IMG/VR virus record: IMGVR_UViG_3300027741_000218
Coordinates: 1-27,807 of that record
From: a virus
Direction: 5' to 3' (one strand)
Length of the DNA: 27,807 nucleotides
The notes beneath the pieces were generated by a model. The model saw only the letters and a program-made list of their open reading frames with translations. It searched no databases and was not told the origin of the DNA. Position numbers and translations under genes: made by a program. Positions 8,729 through 15,648 of this stretch are shown here, in pieces (position 1 is the stretch's first letter; each line of letters starts with the position of its first letter).

Positions 8729-10680
8729 TGGCAGACGATTTGGCCTCTGATTTTCAGCTTCCTGAAATCAAAAAAGCTGCACGCCCCGAACCCGGCGAAG
8801 CATCTGACTTCATGCTCCCTGGCTATGAAGCCCCTGATGTTCAAAAGGATTGGGGTAAAGCAGACTTCCTTACAGAGGTCTTGCCAGCCGCCGTCCGTAA
8901 CGCTCCTCAAAGCGCCCTGCACCAGCTAACAGCCATCCCAGAAGCAATCTATCATTACGACAGGACCGCAGAAGGCATGAAGATGCTGGGCCGTGGCATC
9001 TTGTCAAAGACAGGCATGGGTGGCAGCGAAGACCCGGAACAGCGAGCAAAGGATGAGGCCGTCGTTAGCGCGATGGTTGCGCCATATACATCCTGGGCTG
9101 GTTTTAAGAAGTCCCTAGCCACGGACCCATTTGAATTCCTGACCACAGCAGGCATGGCGCTTTCTGGCGGGGCCACTGGTGCTAGCAAGGTAGCAAAAGC
9201 ACTTGCGTCAACCGGCACAACCGCTGGAGAGTATGCCGCAAAAGGTGTGTCTGGGCTTGGGAAGGTAGCAGAAGGTCTCTCTTATGCAGCAGACCCAACT
9301 AAGGCCGCTCTTGGGCTGGCTAGTGGCGCTGTAAAGTATGCAGCACTTCCTGCCGCAGCTCGCATTGCAGAACAAGAGGCCGGGATTAATAAACCTACAT
9401 TGGCTCAGGCATTTGAAGCAGGCAAGTCACGCACTCCACCCAAAGCACCCCCCGGTACTATTCCTGAACCTGACTTCAAAAAAAGCTTCAATGACTACGC
9501 GACTGGTCGTGGTGATCCTGTGGCTTTTTCGCAGGGTAATGCCAAGGCTTTCAACGCTATGAAGGCGGATGAAATTGGAGAGTGGGCTAAAGACAAGGCC
9601 AACCTAGCGCAGCTTGGAGACCCGGTTGATTTTGCACCAGCATACAAAGCTATCCAAGATTTTAGGAACAGCATTGGGCCTGTTCAGGGCGGTGTTGGGC
9701 CTGAGATTCGGAAAGCGCATGACGTTTTAGATCAAGTTGAAAGCCAACTGCGGTTTAGGGACTCTCTTCCCGTAAACTACATTCAAGGCTTCCCGCAGCA
9801 CGATCTTCTTAAAACAGTCGAGGGTGTAGATCAGCTTAAGAGGTCTCTATACAAGGATATGGATTCCGTTTCTGGGTATGCTTCGGACGCATACAAGCAG
9901 GCGTGGGCTGGTGTTCGGCAGTCTCTTTTCAATACAGCTCCAGAATACATCACGCTGATGGACAAGTACCAGGCCGTGCAAGATGGCCTTCAGAATGTCC
10001 AAAAAATTCTAGGAACAGGAAACCGCGTCGCTGCTAACACGGAGATGGCAAAGTTCATCAAGCAGTTTGGTGATTCGTTTGGCGCACAAGAAATTGAAAA
10101 ACTAGCCAAGTATGATCCCACCATTCCGTACAAGGTGGCCGGGGCGTCTGTTTTTGCGGCTGCTGGCCATCCATCAAGTTGGACGACGGGCCTGTCTCTT
10201 GCACAACTTGGAAATCTTGGCGCGTCCCTGTTTACGGGAAACCCAATACATATGGCTGGGGCTCTCAGTGGCATTCTGGCTCAAAAGCAATTGTTGACCC
10301 CCAAGAACGTAACCAAAATACCCTTTTATGCTGGTGAGGCGGCGGGCTCTCTACCGGGGCGGGCTGTTGGGGCGGTGGTAGAGGGTGCTGGTGCAGCTAG
10401 ACCTATTGTCCAACCCGGCTCAATGCAGCTTCAAAATGCTCAAACCGATGTAAACGAAGGGGATGAGGGTGACAAATTCCTCACCGTTCGCCCAGGCCGG
10501 GAATATCGTACAGGCCGAGCCAGTGGCGGTCGTACCATTGGCCACGACGAAATCTCTGATAGACTTGTCCGCATGGCCGATCAGGTCAGGAAGCAAGTCA
10601 GCACCCACACCGAGAAGCTTCTCGATACGCCCGACGATCATATCGCCAAGGCTCTGGAAATCGCCAACCGCGACATTTGA
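8728..10680 (+). CDS. Large virion protein, probable internal/ejection protein
   Basis: 650 aa from the ATG at 8728, which overlaps the upstream TGA; an in-frame GTG at 8725 would add one residue. It is not assigned to a named family. The N-terminus has two similar short motifs (SDFQLPEIKK and SDFMLPGYEAPD). Residues 90-220 are Ala/Gly-rich and partly hydrophobic (TTAGMALSGGATGASKVAKAL). Later parts are helical (LDQVESQLRFRDSLPVNYIQ, EYITLMDKYQAVQDGLQNV), and there is a hydrophobic AAGHPSSWTTGLSLAQLG region near 480. The C-terminus (SDRLVRMADQVRKQVSTHTE) is amphipathic. Size, composition and location between the transglycosylase protein and tail fibre suggest a partner ejection protein such as those that cross the host envelope. 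Confidence 0.6.
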   Translation: MADDLASDFQLPEIKKAARPEPGEASDFMLPGYEAPDVQKDWGKADFLTEVLPAAVRNAPQSALHQLTAIPEAIYHYDRTAEGMKMLGRGILSKTGMGGSEDPEQRAKDEAVVSAMVAPYTSWAGFKKSLATDPFEFLTTAGMALSGGATGASKVAKALASTGTTAGEYAAKGVSGLGKVAEGLSYAADPTKAALGLASGAVKYAALPAAARIAEQEAGINKPTLAQAFEAGKSRTPPKAPPGTIPEPDFKKSFNDYATGRGDPVAFSQGNAKAFNAMKADEIGEWAKDKANLAQLGDPVDFAPAYKAIQDFRNSIGPVQGGVGPEIRKAHDVLDQVESQLRFRDSLPVNYIQGFPQHDLLKTVEGVDQLKRSLYKDMDSVSGYASDAYKQAWAGVRQSLFNTAPEYITLMDKYQAVQDGLQNVQKILGTGNRVAANTEMAKFIKQFGDSFGAQEIEKLAKYDPTIPYKVAGASVFAAAGHPSSWTTGLSLAQLGNLGASLFTGNPIHMAGALSGILAQKQLLTPKNVTKIPFYAGEAAGSLPGRAVGAVVEGAGAARPIVQPGSMQLQNAQTDVNEGDEGDKFLTVRPGREYRTGRASGGRTIGHDEISDRLVRMADQVRKQVSTHTEKLLDTPDDHIAKALEIANRDI

Positions 10681-10690
10681 GGACTGACAC

Positions 10691-11518
10691 ATGACAACCA
10701 ATAAGGGTTTAACCCAACCAGCTAACGGCTCGAACGTCGATACTTGGGATGTCCCGGTCAACAACAACTTTGGCTGGATTGACCAGGCGTTTGGCAGCAC
10801 GACAAGCTTGAGCGCAACCTCTGGCTCGGCCACTCTGACGGACACCCAGTACCGCTCGCTGATTTTGGCTGTATCGGGAGCCATCGCAGCAAACGTGACG
10901 TACACCATTCCGTCCAGTGTTGGCGGTCAGTGGATTGTCTACAACACCACAACTGATAGCGTTGGTGGGCCTTGGACCATCACGATTGCGTCTGGTGGTG
11001 GCGGGACAAGTGTCGTCATCCAGCGCAATAAGGCCACGGTCATATTGAGCGACGGAACCAACATCAGGTCGGTGTATGCCGAATCTCTAACAGCAATAAC
11101 GCCGCCATTCCCGTCCGGCACGGCCATGCTCTTTGTGCAGACCAGCGCCCCCACTGGCTGGACGAAAAGCACAACGCATGACAACAAGGCATTGCGGGTA
11201 GTGTCCGGTTCTGCAAGCAGCGGCGGCTCCGTGGCGTTCACAACCGCGTTTGCGTCGCAGTCCGTGGCGGGCACGGTCGGCAGCACGGTGCTGACAATCA
11301 ATCAAATTCCGTCGCATAACCATAACACTTACAGTGTGCCTTTTAACGCAGGCGGTGGTGGCGCCACTGTTATTCAAAACATTGACCCTGCTACTGGATC
11401 TAGGACCGGCTCGACAGCTTATGCGGGCGGCGGTTTGGGCCATGATCACACATTTACCGGCACCGCAATCAATCTGGCTGTCCAATACGTCGATGTCATT
11501 ATCTGTGTGAAGGACTGA
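10691..11518 (+). CDS. Tail fibre / collar-type receptor-binding protein
   Basis: 275 aa. The N-terminus (LTQPANGSNVDTWDVPVNNN, then FGWIDQAFG) is the attachment segment typical of short-tail fibre proteins. Residues 40-135 form a beta-rich shaft, including WIVYNTTTDSVGGPWTITIA and ATVILSDGTNIRSVY. From residue 139 (PPFPSGTAMLFVQTSAPTGW) begins the collar-like tip domain. It contains two His-x-His pairs (PSHNHN at 208-212 and GHDHTFTG at 250-257), which in related fibres bind metal ions along a trimer axis, and ends in LAVQYVDVIICVKD. The inferred job is host recognition; strain range is likely set by the tip. GAGGACTGACAC precedes the ATG. It is the penultimate gene of the late operon. Confidence 0.75.
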   Translation: MTTNKGLTQPANGSNVDTWDVPVNNNFGWIDQAFGSTTSLSATSGSATLTDTQYRSLILAVSGAIAANVTYTIPSSVGGQWIVYNTTTDSVGGPWTITIASGGGGTSVVIQRNKATVILSDGTNIRSVYAESLTAITPPFPSGTAMLFVQTSAPTGWTKSTTHDNKALRVVSGSASSGGSVAFTTAFASQSVAGTVGSTVLTINQIPSHNHNTYSVPFNAGGGGATVIQNIDPATGSRTGSTAYAGGGLGHDHTFTGTAINLAVQYVDVIICVKD

Positions 11519-11520
11519 CG

Positions 11521-11814
11521 ATGCAGCTCAAGAATGGCACGTTCTGCCCCCTGATTAAAAAGGACTGCGTCCAGCTCCAGTGCGCTTGGTTCACTTGCTT
11601 GCGTGGGACAAACCCCAACACTGGCAAGGAAATTGATGAATGGATGTGCGCCGTTTCTGCGCTACCAATGCTTCAGATCGAGGTAGCAAAAGAAGCTCGC
11701 CAAGGCGCTGCGGCTACAGAAAGTTTCCGTAATGAAATGGTTGAAATGCAAGCTAGTTACAAAATAAAATCAGCCTTGAAGAACCTTTCAGATTCCGCAA
11801 AGCTGATTGGGTAG
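11521..11814 (+). CDS. Small Cys-rich phage protein following the tail fibre
   Basis: 97 aa. The N-terminal half has Cys9, Cys16, Cys21, Cys26 and Cys43, in an arrangement (CPLIKKDCVQLQCAWFTC) suggesting a metal or iron-sulfur site; the second half is helical and charged (IEVAKEARQGAAATESFRNE). I recognise this as a conserved small protein found beside tail fibre genes in alpha- and betaproteobacterial phages, with no function known to me. AAGGACTGACG lies just before the ATG. It is the last plus-strand gene of the late block: its TAG at 11812-11814 is 1 nt from the stop of the convergent minus-strand gene. Confidence 0.65.
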   Translation: MQLKNGTFCPLIKKDCVQLQCAWFTCLRGTNPNTGKEIDEWMCAVSALPMLQIEVAKEARQGAAATESFRNEMVEMQASYKIKSALKNLSDSAKLIG

Positions 11815-11831
11815 GCTAGATATTAGCTTTG
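11798..11831. terminator. Weak hairpin at the convergent junction
   Basis: CAAAGCT at about 11798 and AGCTTTG at about 11825 are perfect 7-bp inverted arms around a 20-nt loop that contains both stop codons of the convergent genes. No clear U-tract follows on either strand, so this is at best a weak or Rho-assisted end point. Confidence 0.3.
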
Positions 11832-12046
11832 TAGCTTGGGTTTGAGATTTTACTGGTGCCACGATGTGTGCTTGGCATGTCGTAGAATTTCATTCCCAAA
11901 GCAGTCAGCCTCTTTCTGCATCCGTCTTTCGTAAGAACCTTTTCTCCCATAGCCTCCATAGCGTCAGCCAGTGAACCATTTTTGCGGTACACTTTCCTTG
12001 CAGCCATGATTTGTTCAGATGTCCAAGCCGGTATGTTTGATGCCAT
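11816..12046 (-). CDS. Small HTH-like early protein, unknown function
   Basis: 76 aa from the second of two adjacent ATGs (12046; the first is at 12049). AAAGAGG lies at a better distance from the second. A longer open frame reaching 12229 overlaps the upstream genes and looks non-coding. The sequence has a homeodomain-like or GcrA-like helical pattern (AWTSEQIMAARKVYRKNGSL, then ADAMEAMGEKVLTKDGCRKR, then LTALGMKFYDM). DNA binding is therefore plausible but inferred. The C-terminus is short and basic. It is the last gene of the leftward early operon, and its start overlaps the TGA of the gene before it. Confidence 0.55.
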   Translation of the reverse strand: MASNIPAWTSEQIMAARKVYRKNGSLADAMEAMGEKVLTKDGCRKRLTALGMKFYDMPSTHRGTSKISNPSYKANI

Positions 12047-12312
12047 CATGTCCTCTTTAACGTTCTTTTCTTCATTGCGCGCAGACCAGCATGAACTTTT
12101 GTCGGGTATCTGTTCAAGCAAAGGTACTTTTCCCCAGTGTCGGCATCTTCCCGGCAATCCAGATAGACAACTAGCTTGTGATCCATGCGGCCCGAATAAA
12201 TGATGTCGCCGTCTGGAGCCTCGTAGCAATATCCATTCTCACAATCCATGTCCGGCCTACGAAGCCACCCAAACTGCCAATGCCAACCTGACTTGATTAA
12301 CCTATCCAGCAT
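12046..12312 (-). CDS. Small early phage protein, unknown
   Basis: 88 aa from the ATG at 12312, preceded by GGGAGGG nine bases upstream; a TTG at 12330 in the same frame is less likely. Aromatic residues are frequent (SGWHWQFGWLRRPDMDCENG, YCYEAPDGDIIYSGRMDHK, LVVYLDCREDADTGEKYLC), the pattern of a compact beta protein. Four Cys residues are present without a clear metal motif. No family is recognised. It overlaps the following gene by 1 nt and the preceding gene by 11 nt. Confidence 0.5.
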   Translation of the reverse strand: MLDRLIKSGWHWQFGWLRRPDMDCENGYCYEAPDGDIIYSGRMDHKLVVYLDCREDADTGEKYLCLNRYPTKVHAGLRAMKKRTLKRT

Positions 12313-12508
12313 TTGGCTTAACCCTCCCAAAGGTGACGTTGTCCTCAGCCTTTATCATCTGGTTTTTCCATGTCCAGCACTGACCGTCAGCCTCAAAGCA
12401 AACCCATAGTAAATCATGTTCTGCGCCATAATCAATCAAGACATGTGCCAAGGCCCGACCCTTGGGTGTCTCTACCGGGATTGGTGGGTTCAGTTGTATC
12501 ATCATCAT
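12302..12508 (-). CDS. Conserved small phage protein, unknown
   Basis: 68 aa. The start has three consecutive ATG codons with AAAGG seven bases upstream of the first. The core motif (IPVETPKGRALAHVLIDYG, then EHDLLWVCFEADGQCWTW) is one I recall from many alphaproteobacterial phages, usually as hypothetical protein; it looks like a small SH3-like or beta-barrel fold. No function is known to me. It overlaps the gcrA-like gene at an ATGATGA junction, so the two are probably translated together. Confidence 0.6.
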   Translation of the reverse strand: MMMIQLNPPIPVETPKGRALAHVLIDYGAEHDLLWVCFEADGQCWTWKNQMIKAEDNVTFGRVKPNAG

Positions 12509-12939
12509 GATCTAGCCTTTAGAACAAATACGGTATCTGTATACCTAGGACGGCGAGGTATAACCTTGACATAGCAGAGAGCGTGGTGGGTCTTGCAATA
12601 GCTTTTAGTCGTCACTGGCTCTCCACAAAAACGGAAGTACCGTGGGTGGTCTCCATCAATGACAAATTTGCATGTTTTAAGCGTCAGGCTCTCAAATGGA
12701 ATGCCAACTTGGCTTTCTGGCTCGGCATCGAGTTCTTCCTCAACCGGCATAGCCACTGGAATTCTAGCAACCGCAGTTTTGGGAAATGCCCTAGCCTCAA
12801 CATCAACGCCCTTCTTCCGCATCCGGTTTACCCGGCCAATGACAGCGTTTCTGGTAAGGCAGAGGATCGAGCCAATTTGACTGGCGCTAAGTTTTTCACC
12901 CCATAGACGTTGGATTTCATTATCAAGATCATTTGACAT
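12505..12939 (-). CDS. gcrA: GcrA-family cell-cycle regulator homologue encoded by phage
   Basis: 144 aa. GcrA in alphaproteobacteria binds sigma-70 RNA polymerase and activates promoters carrying methylated GANTC. Here the N-terminus has the family HTH (EIQRLWGEKLSASQIGSIL, then TRNAVIGRVNRMRKKG; residues 8-44) and the C-terminus the conserved Cys/His block: LTLKTC (Cys90), FRFCGEP (Cys105), SYCKTHHALCY (Cys115, His118/His119, Cys122), matching the sigma-interacting domain. The length is slightly below cellular GcrA. The linker (residues 50-84) is Pro/Glu-rich and variable, as expected. GGGAG precedes the ATG, and a terminator-like hairpin lies just upstream, so expression may be attenuated. 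Family assignment is firm; target promoters are inference. Confidence 0.88.
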   Translation of the reverse strand: MSNDLDNEIQRLWGEKLSASQIGSILCLTRNAVIGRVNRMRKKGVDVEARAFPKTAVARIPVAMPVEEELDAEPESQVGIPFESLTLKTCKFVIDGDHPRYFRFCGEPVTTKSYCKTHHALCYVKVIPRRPRYTDTVFVLKARS

Positions 12940-12949
12940 AGCTATCTCC

Positions 12950-12978
12950 CAAAAACGAGGCGGCTGTTGTGTGCCGCC
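12950..12978 (-). terminator. Intrinsic terminator/attenuator upstream of gcrA (minus strand)
   Basis: Read on the minus strand, GGCGGC, an 8-nt loop and GCCGCC (12978-12959) are followed by TCGTTTTT. This perfect 6-bp GC stem with a U-tract lies in the 46-nt gap between the DUF6378-like gene and gcrA, so it would limit readthrough into gcrA and the genes after it. Confidence 0.7.
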
Positions 12979-12985
12979 CCTATGC

Positions 12986-13339
12986 TTACTTTGATGCCTT
13001 TTCCGCCAGAGTGATGTCCAGCAGACTAAGGTCCGTAATTTTTACATCATCCTCTTGCACCGTAGCTTCCTCCGGGAAGACAGAAGAAAATTGAGCTGCA
13101 AACGCCAGATAGTTAATGACGTCAATGTAGCTGTCGTCCTTAGTCGGAGATGCCTGAATTCGAGCCAATTTTGTGGAAACGTGAACCATTGCAACCTCAA
13201 AGGGAGTGATTTGTGCCCCTAGAAGAAGGGATGCGATCTTGGAGATGTTATCAAAACACACCTCTACGTTTCCGTACTGTAGACCCCTCTCCTGTAGGGT
13301 AATTATTGCTTGGCTTAAAATGTCCTTGTGATTCGTCAT
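12986..13339 (-). CDS. DUF6378-type phage protein
   Basis: 117 aa from the ATG at 13339, preceded by GGAAAGAG at good distance; the frame is open further upstream to 13381, but that part has no family signal. The domain begins QAIITLQERGLQYGNVEVCF and continues DNISKIASLLLGAQITPFEV, AMVHVSTKLARIQ and DDSYIDVINYLAFAAQF, the arrangement I associate with DUF6378 proteins of phages (YG near the N-terminus, a Lys/Arg-rich helix, a D-S-W/Y-x-D motif). The function of the family is unknown to me. The coding region starts inside the 3' end of the preceding gene (89-nt overlap in another frame). Confidence 0.7.
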   Translation of the reverse strand: MTNHKDILSQAIITLQERGLQYGNVEVCFDNISKIASLLLGAQITPFEVAMVHVSTKLARIQASPTKDDSYIDVINYLAFAAQFSSVFPEEATVQEDDVKITDLSLLDITLAEKASK

Positions 13340-13595
13340 TTGCATCTCTTTCCATTTCAAAGAATTCTTGGGCCTTGCCAATGTGGGCTGTGTTCAGGAC
13401 AATGTCCCCACGGTCTTCCCATGCCGTATCGTTGTTGGGTGTCCTGCGGCGATAGTACAAGCGCCCGGTGATGAATTCATCCATATTCATAGCGTCTTTA
13501 AGTTGATCGCATGAATCCACCGGAATTTCGACCGTCAATTGATGGACCAAAAAGCCATTAGCACTCGGCATGTTCATCGTAAGAAGAAAGCGCAT
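13251..13595 (-). CDS. Conserved phage protein, unknown
   Basis: 114 aa. AAGGAACTGTA precedes the ATG at 13595. The N-terminus (MRFLLTMNMPSANGFLVHQL) is familiar from small phage proteins near recombination genes; later GRLYYRRRTPNN and RGDIVLNTAHIGKAQEFFEM complete the recognisable domain. The last 31 residues lie in the overlap with the DUF6378-like gene and are low-complexity and basic (ending TVRKRRGVF). They may be an extension gained by loss of an earlier stop. No catalytic motif is seen. Confidence 0.6.
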   Translation of the reverse strand: MRFLLTMNMPSANGFLVHQLTVEIPVDSCDQLKDAMNMDEFITGRLYYRRRTPNNDTAWEDRGDIVLNTAHIGKAQEFFEMERDANDESQGHFKPSNNYPTGEGSTVRKRRGVF

Positions 13596-13641
13596 TACAG
13601 TTCCTTTTCATTCGGCAGAAAGCTTCTAGTCAATCTATCTA

Positions 13642-13989
13642 TTACTTATCTCTCAAAACCACAGTCCCGTCCATTTTACGTTTGAACTTTGACTGCTTTC
13701 CGCCGGGAAGAGGGTTCTTGGTGACCTTGGCTCCTATGTGACGCTGGTGGATGCGCTTCACCTTAGCGATCAAAGGCATATCCACAGTAGCAGTATGAAT
13801 ACGATGGCACTTGCGATGGGCAACCAGCCAATTTGTAGCATCATCAGGACCACCGCATTCAAGAGGTATTTCGTGACTAACATCCCATTCCTCTCCGGGG
13901 ATGACCTTCATCTTGCACAGGTGGCATACGCCATTATGACGCAAGAAGATGTCAGCCCTCATCTTTGAGGTGATTCGAACACGTTTCAT
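13642..13989 (-). CDS. HNH endonuclease
   Basis: 115 aa from the ATG at 13989, which overlaps the stop of the preceding gene as ATGA; a TTG ten codons upstream is in frame but not needed. The motif order is clear: CxxC (Cys22, Cys25), EEWDVSHEIPLECGG with the first His (His39), DDATNW with the Asn (Asn53), and AHRKCHRIHT with His58, Cys61 and His62. This is a beta-beta-alpha metal HNH nuclease with a structural zinc site. The C-terminus is very basic (GGKQSKFKRKMDG), consistent with DNA binding. In phages such proteins act in packaging, homing or recombination; within this operon a recombination or DNA-processing role is inferred. Confidence 0.85.
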   Translation of the reverse strand: MKRVRITSKMRADIFLRHNGVCHLCKMKVIPGEEWDVSHEIPLECGGPDDATNWLVAHRKCHRIHTATVDMPLIAKVKRIHQRHIGAKVTKNPLPGGKQSKFKRKMDGTVVLRDK

Positions 13990-14252
13990 TGCAAGTTGGG
14001 CTTTTCGTTCCAGTTGCAAAGGCCTGCCCTATCGAGCTCCGCAATGCTTTGTAGGACAGCCAACGAAATCGCAGCTGAAGCGCTCATTGCAGAGCCTACA
14101 CTTGGTGCGGACATACAAATAACTTCGCAGACAACATAAGACAAAGACATTAAGCTTTCGCGCGTAGGGTAACCATCAAGCGCTTCAAGCAACTCTGAGT
14201 TTATTTCTTGGATTACAGCATCTTCTTCTTCACTAAGTTTATGATCTAACAT
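13986..14252 (-). CDS. Small early protein, unknown
   Basis: 88 aa from the ATG at 14252, which has AGAGG five bases upstream; an upstream frame extension to 14306 lies within the previous gene. The N-terminus is acidic and helical (DHKLSEEEDAVIQEINSELL), the middle is Ser/Ala/Met-rich and hydrophobic (VVCEVICMSAPSVGSAMSAS, then AAISLAVLQSIAELD). It could be a helical bundle; a membrane segment is possible but not convincing. The function is not recognised. It is coupled to the downstream HNH gene by an ATGA overlap. Confidence 0.5.
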   Translation of the reverse strand: MLDHKLSEEEDAVIQEINSELLEALDGYPTRESLMSLSYVVCEVICMSAPSVGSAMSASAAISLAVLQSIAELDRAGLCNWNEKPNLQ

Positions 14253-14260
14253 TTGATCCT

Positions 14261-14578
14261 CTATAGTTTCATTTCTGCTCTGCGCGTAGCTGCGTGAGAC
14301 TGCCATTCACTGAATTGCATCCTGATATATTCAAGCTGTACCTTTAGAAGCGCAGCAGTTTTCCGCGCCTCTACCATTTTTGCAATGTATTCCGACCAAT
14401 CGGGGGACGCCTTTACAGACATTTCAGCCTTTGAGACTGGCATATCCCCTAGGTCAGCCATCATCTTGGAAAGGAAAGCTGACTTGCTCTCCTCCAAGAG
14501 ACTTGCAGAAGAGTCCGCATCAACCCACCGTTTGGCGATGACACGGAACTGTTCTGACAGTGGACGATTGCTGTCCAT
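14261..14578 (-). CDS. Conserved helical phage protein of the recombination operon
   Basis: 105 aa. Familiar from phages that carry ERF or RecT systems, but with no function I know. The sequence is helical with conserved-looking blocks: NRPLSEQFRVIAKRWVDAD, SASLLEESKSAFLSKMMADL, GDMPVSKAEMSVKASPDW, then VEARKTAALLKVQLEYIRM and FSEWQSHAATRRAEM. There is no Shine-Dalgarno sequence, and the start is 2 nt after the preceding stop, so translation is probably coupled to the SSB-tail protein gene. A role in the strand-annealing pathway is inferred from position only. Confidence 0.65.
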   Translation of the reverse strand: MDSNRPLSEQFRVIAKRWVDADSSASLLEESKSAFLSKMMADLGDMPVSKAEMSVKASPDWSEYIAKMVEARKTAALLKVQLEYIRMQFSEWQSHAATRRAEMKL

Positions 14579-14580
14579 GA

Positions 14581-14826
14581 CTAGAAGGGGACATTATCGT
14601 CAATGGCGTCCTGCGTCGGACGGGTATCGACCTCTTGGCGAGGCACCTTCTCCTTAAAGGAAAAACTGAACCACTTGTCGCCATTCTTGTCCGTTTTCTC
14701 CCAGACGTTCACCCACATGTCCTTACCGAAAACCTTGGCAGAGCCTGTGAGGTCAGGGCTGTTATCCCGGTCGCGACGGCTGTTCTTGAAGACCGACCCG
14801 CTGTTATCGCGCTGTTCGTAAGCCAT
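14581..14826 (-). CDS. Small protein with SSB-like acidic C-terminal tail
   Basis: 81 aa. The N-terminus (MAYEQRDNSGSVFKNSRRDR) and the central VNVWEKTDKNGDKWFSFSFK strand pattern match a small conserved phage protein that looks like a minimal OB- or beta-barrel fold. The last residues, DDNVPF, closely resemble the DDDIPF tip that bacterial SSB uses to recruit partner enzymes. It is placed directly after the YqaJ exonuclease gene, whose stop touches its start region. A single-strand DNA binding or recombination-accessory role is inferred; it is shorter than a normal SSB (about 150-180 aa) and its family is not established here. Confidence 0.65.
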   Translation of the reverse strand: MAYEQRDNSGSVFKNSRRDRDNSPDLTGSAKVFGKDMWVNVWEKTDKNGDKWFSFSFKEKVPRQEVDTRPTQDAIDDNVPF

Positions 14827-15449
14827 TAGAGGATACCCTTTCCATATGCGCTCGTCAGAGCCTTGATCTTGTCATCCAGTTCGGTCAGGAAGAGCTTAAC
14901 CTCCCTCTCCAAGTCTTGGATCATTCTCTCATCACGCTCAACGCGAAGGACAGACAACTGCATCTCCGCTGGCATTCTAGGGTCGAATGAAACAAAGTCA
15001 CACCACTTGCGCCCCGTACAAGCCATTTGCCAGTGAATCTGGATGACGTACTTTCCGGGGACAGAGCCACCCAACAGCGTGTCGATATGCGTGGCCGTCA
15101 TTGGACACTTGATTTCGATTAGCCCATCGTCATCAATCAAGCCGTCAGGACTGGCCCCGGCCATCTCGATCTGAGGATGCACGACAAGGCCCGTAGCTGT
15201 GACTAGGTTCCCGCTGCGAGATTCATATGCCGCACAAGCCATTGGTTCGGTCTCTGTCCCCCACTGCATTGCAGCCGACTGAAAGAAGTCAGATGCCTTG
15301 CCAGTGAGGCGCTCGCAAAGAAGCTCTGCCATGTAGTTGGCGCGGCTGGTGCTATACCCGGACTTGGTCTTGGCTACGACGTCCGCAACACGGGACGCAG
15401 TCACCCGACCGATTCTGGCGGCGATCCATTCAGGCGTTCTCTGTTCCAT
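14826..15449 (-). CDS. YqaJ-family viral recombinase (lambda-type exonuclease)
   Basis: 207 aa from the ATG at 15449, preceded by GGAG seven bases upstream; an in-frame start at 15467 lacks this. It begins MEQRTPEWIAARIGRVTASR, the family start. Catalytic residues are visible: WGTETEPMACAAYE (residues 63-76), SPDGLIDDDGLIEIKCP with Asp102, Glu112 and Lys114 in D-x9-E-x-K spacing as in lambda exonuclease, and VIQIHWQMACTG with Gln residues near 137-141. It would degrade one strand of double-stranded DNA ends to expose a 3' single strand for the ERF annealing protein encoded upstream. It overlaps the 72-aa gene before it by 20 nt and the next gene by 1 nt. Confidence 0.92.
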   Translation of the reverse strand: MEQRTPEWIAARIGRVTASRVADVVAKTKSGYSTSRANYMAELLCERLTGKASDFFQSAAMQWGTETEPMACAAYESRSGNLVTATGLVVHPQIEMAGASPDGLIDDDGLIEIKCPMTATHIDTLLGGSVPGKYVIQIHWQMACTGRKWCDFVSFDPRMPAEMQLSVLRVERDERMIQDLEREVKLFLTELDDKIKALTSAYGKGIL

Positions 15450-15648
15450 TGTGATTCTCCAAAACATTTCTAGCGATTATTGATAGTGGGTGCTCTTCAT
15501 AGGTAGGGTGAAACGCGATGTTCATGAGGGCAACCCAATAGTCACCTTCACGCTCACGGCGGGCCACCTCAGACACCGGGAAGTCAATAGCGTCCATCTG
15601 GCTTTGAACGGCATGAATAGCGGCGTGTAGCTCAGACATTTTACTCAT
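15430..15648 (-). CDS. 72-aa protein between ERF and exonuclease genes
   Basis: 72 aa from the ATG at 15648, with GGGAAAAG upstream; a second ATG at 15639 is possible. The frame extends upstream to 15903 but that part is antisense-like and lies within the ERF gene. The sequence is helical (MSELHAAIHAVQSQMDAIDF, PVSEVARREREGDYWVALMN, then EEHPLSIIARNVLENHNG). It overlaps ERF by 8 nt and the exonuclease gene by 20 nt, so it is translationally tied to both; a small accessory role in recombination is inferred. No family is recognised. Confidence 0.6.
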   Translation of the reverse strand: MSKMSELHAAIHAVQSQMDAIDFPVSEVARREREGDYWVALMNIAFHPTYEEHPLSIIARNVLENHNGTENA

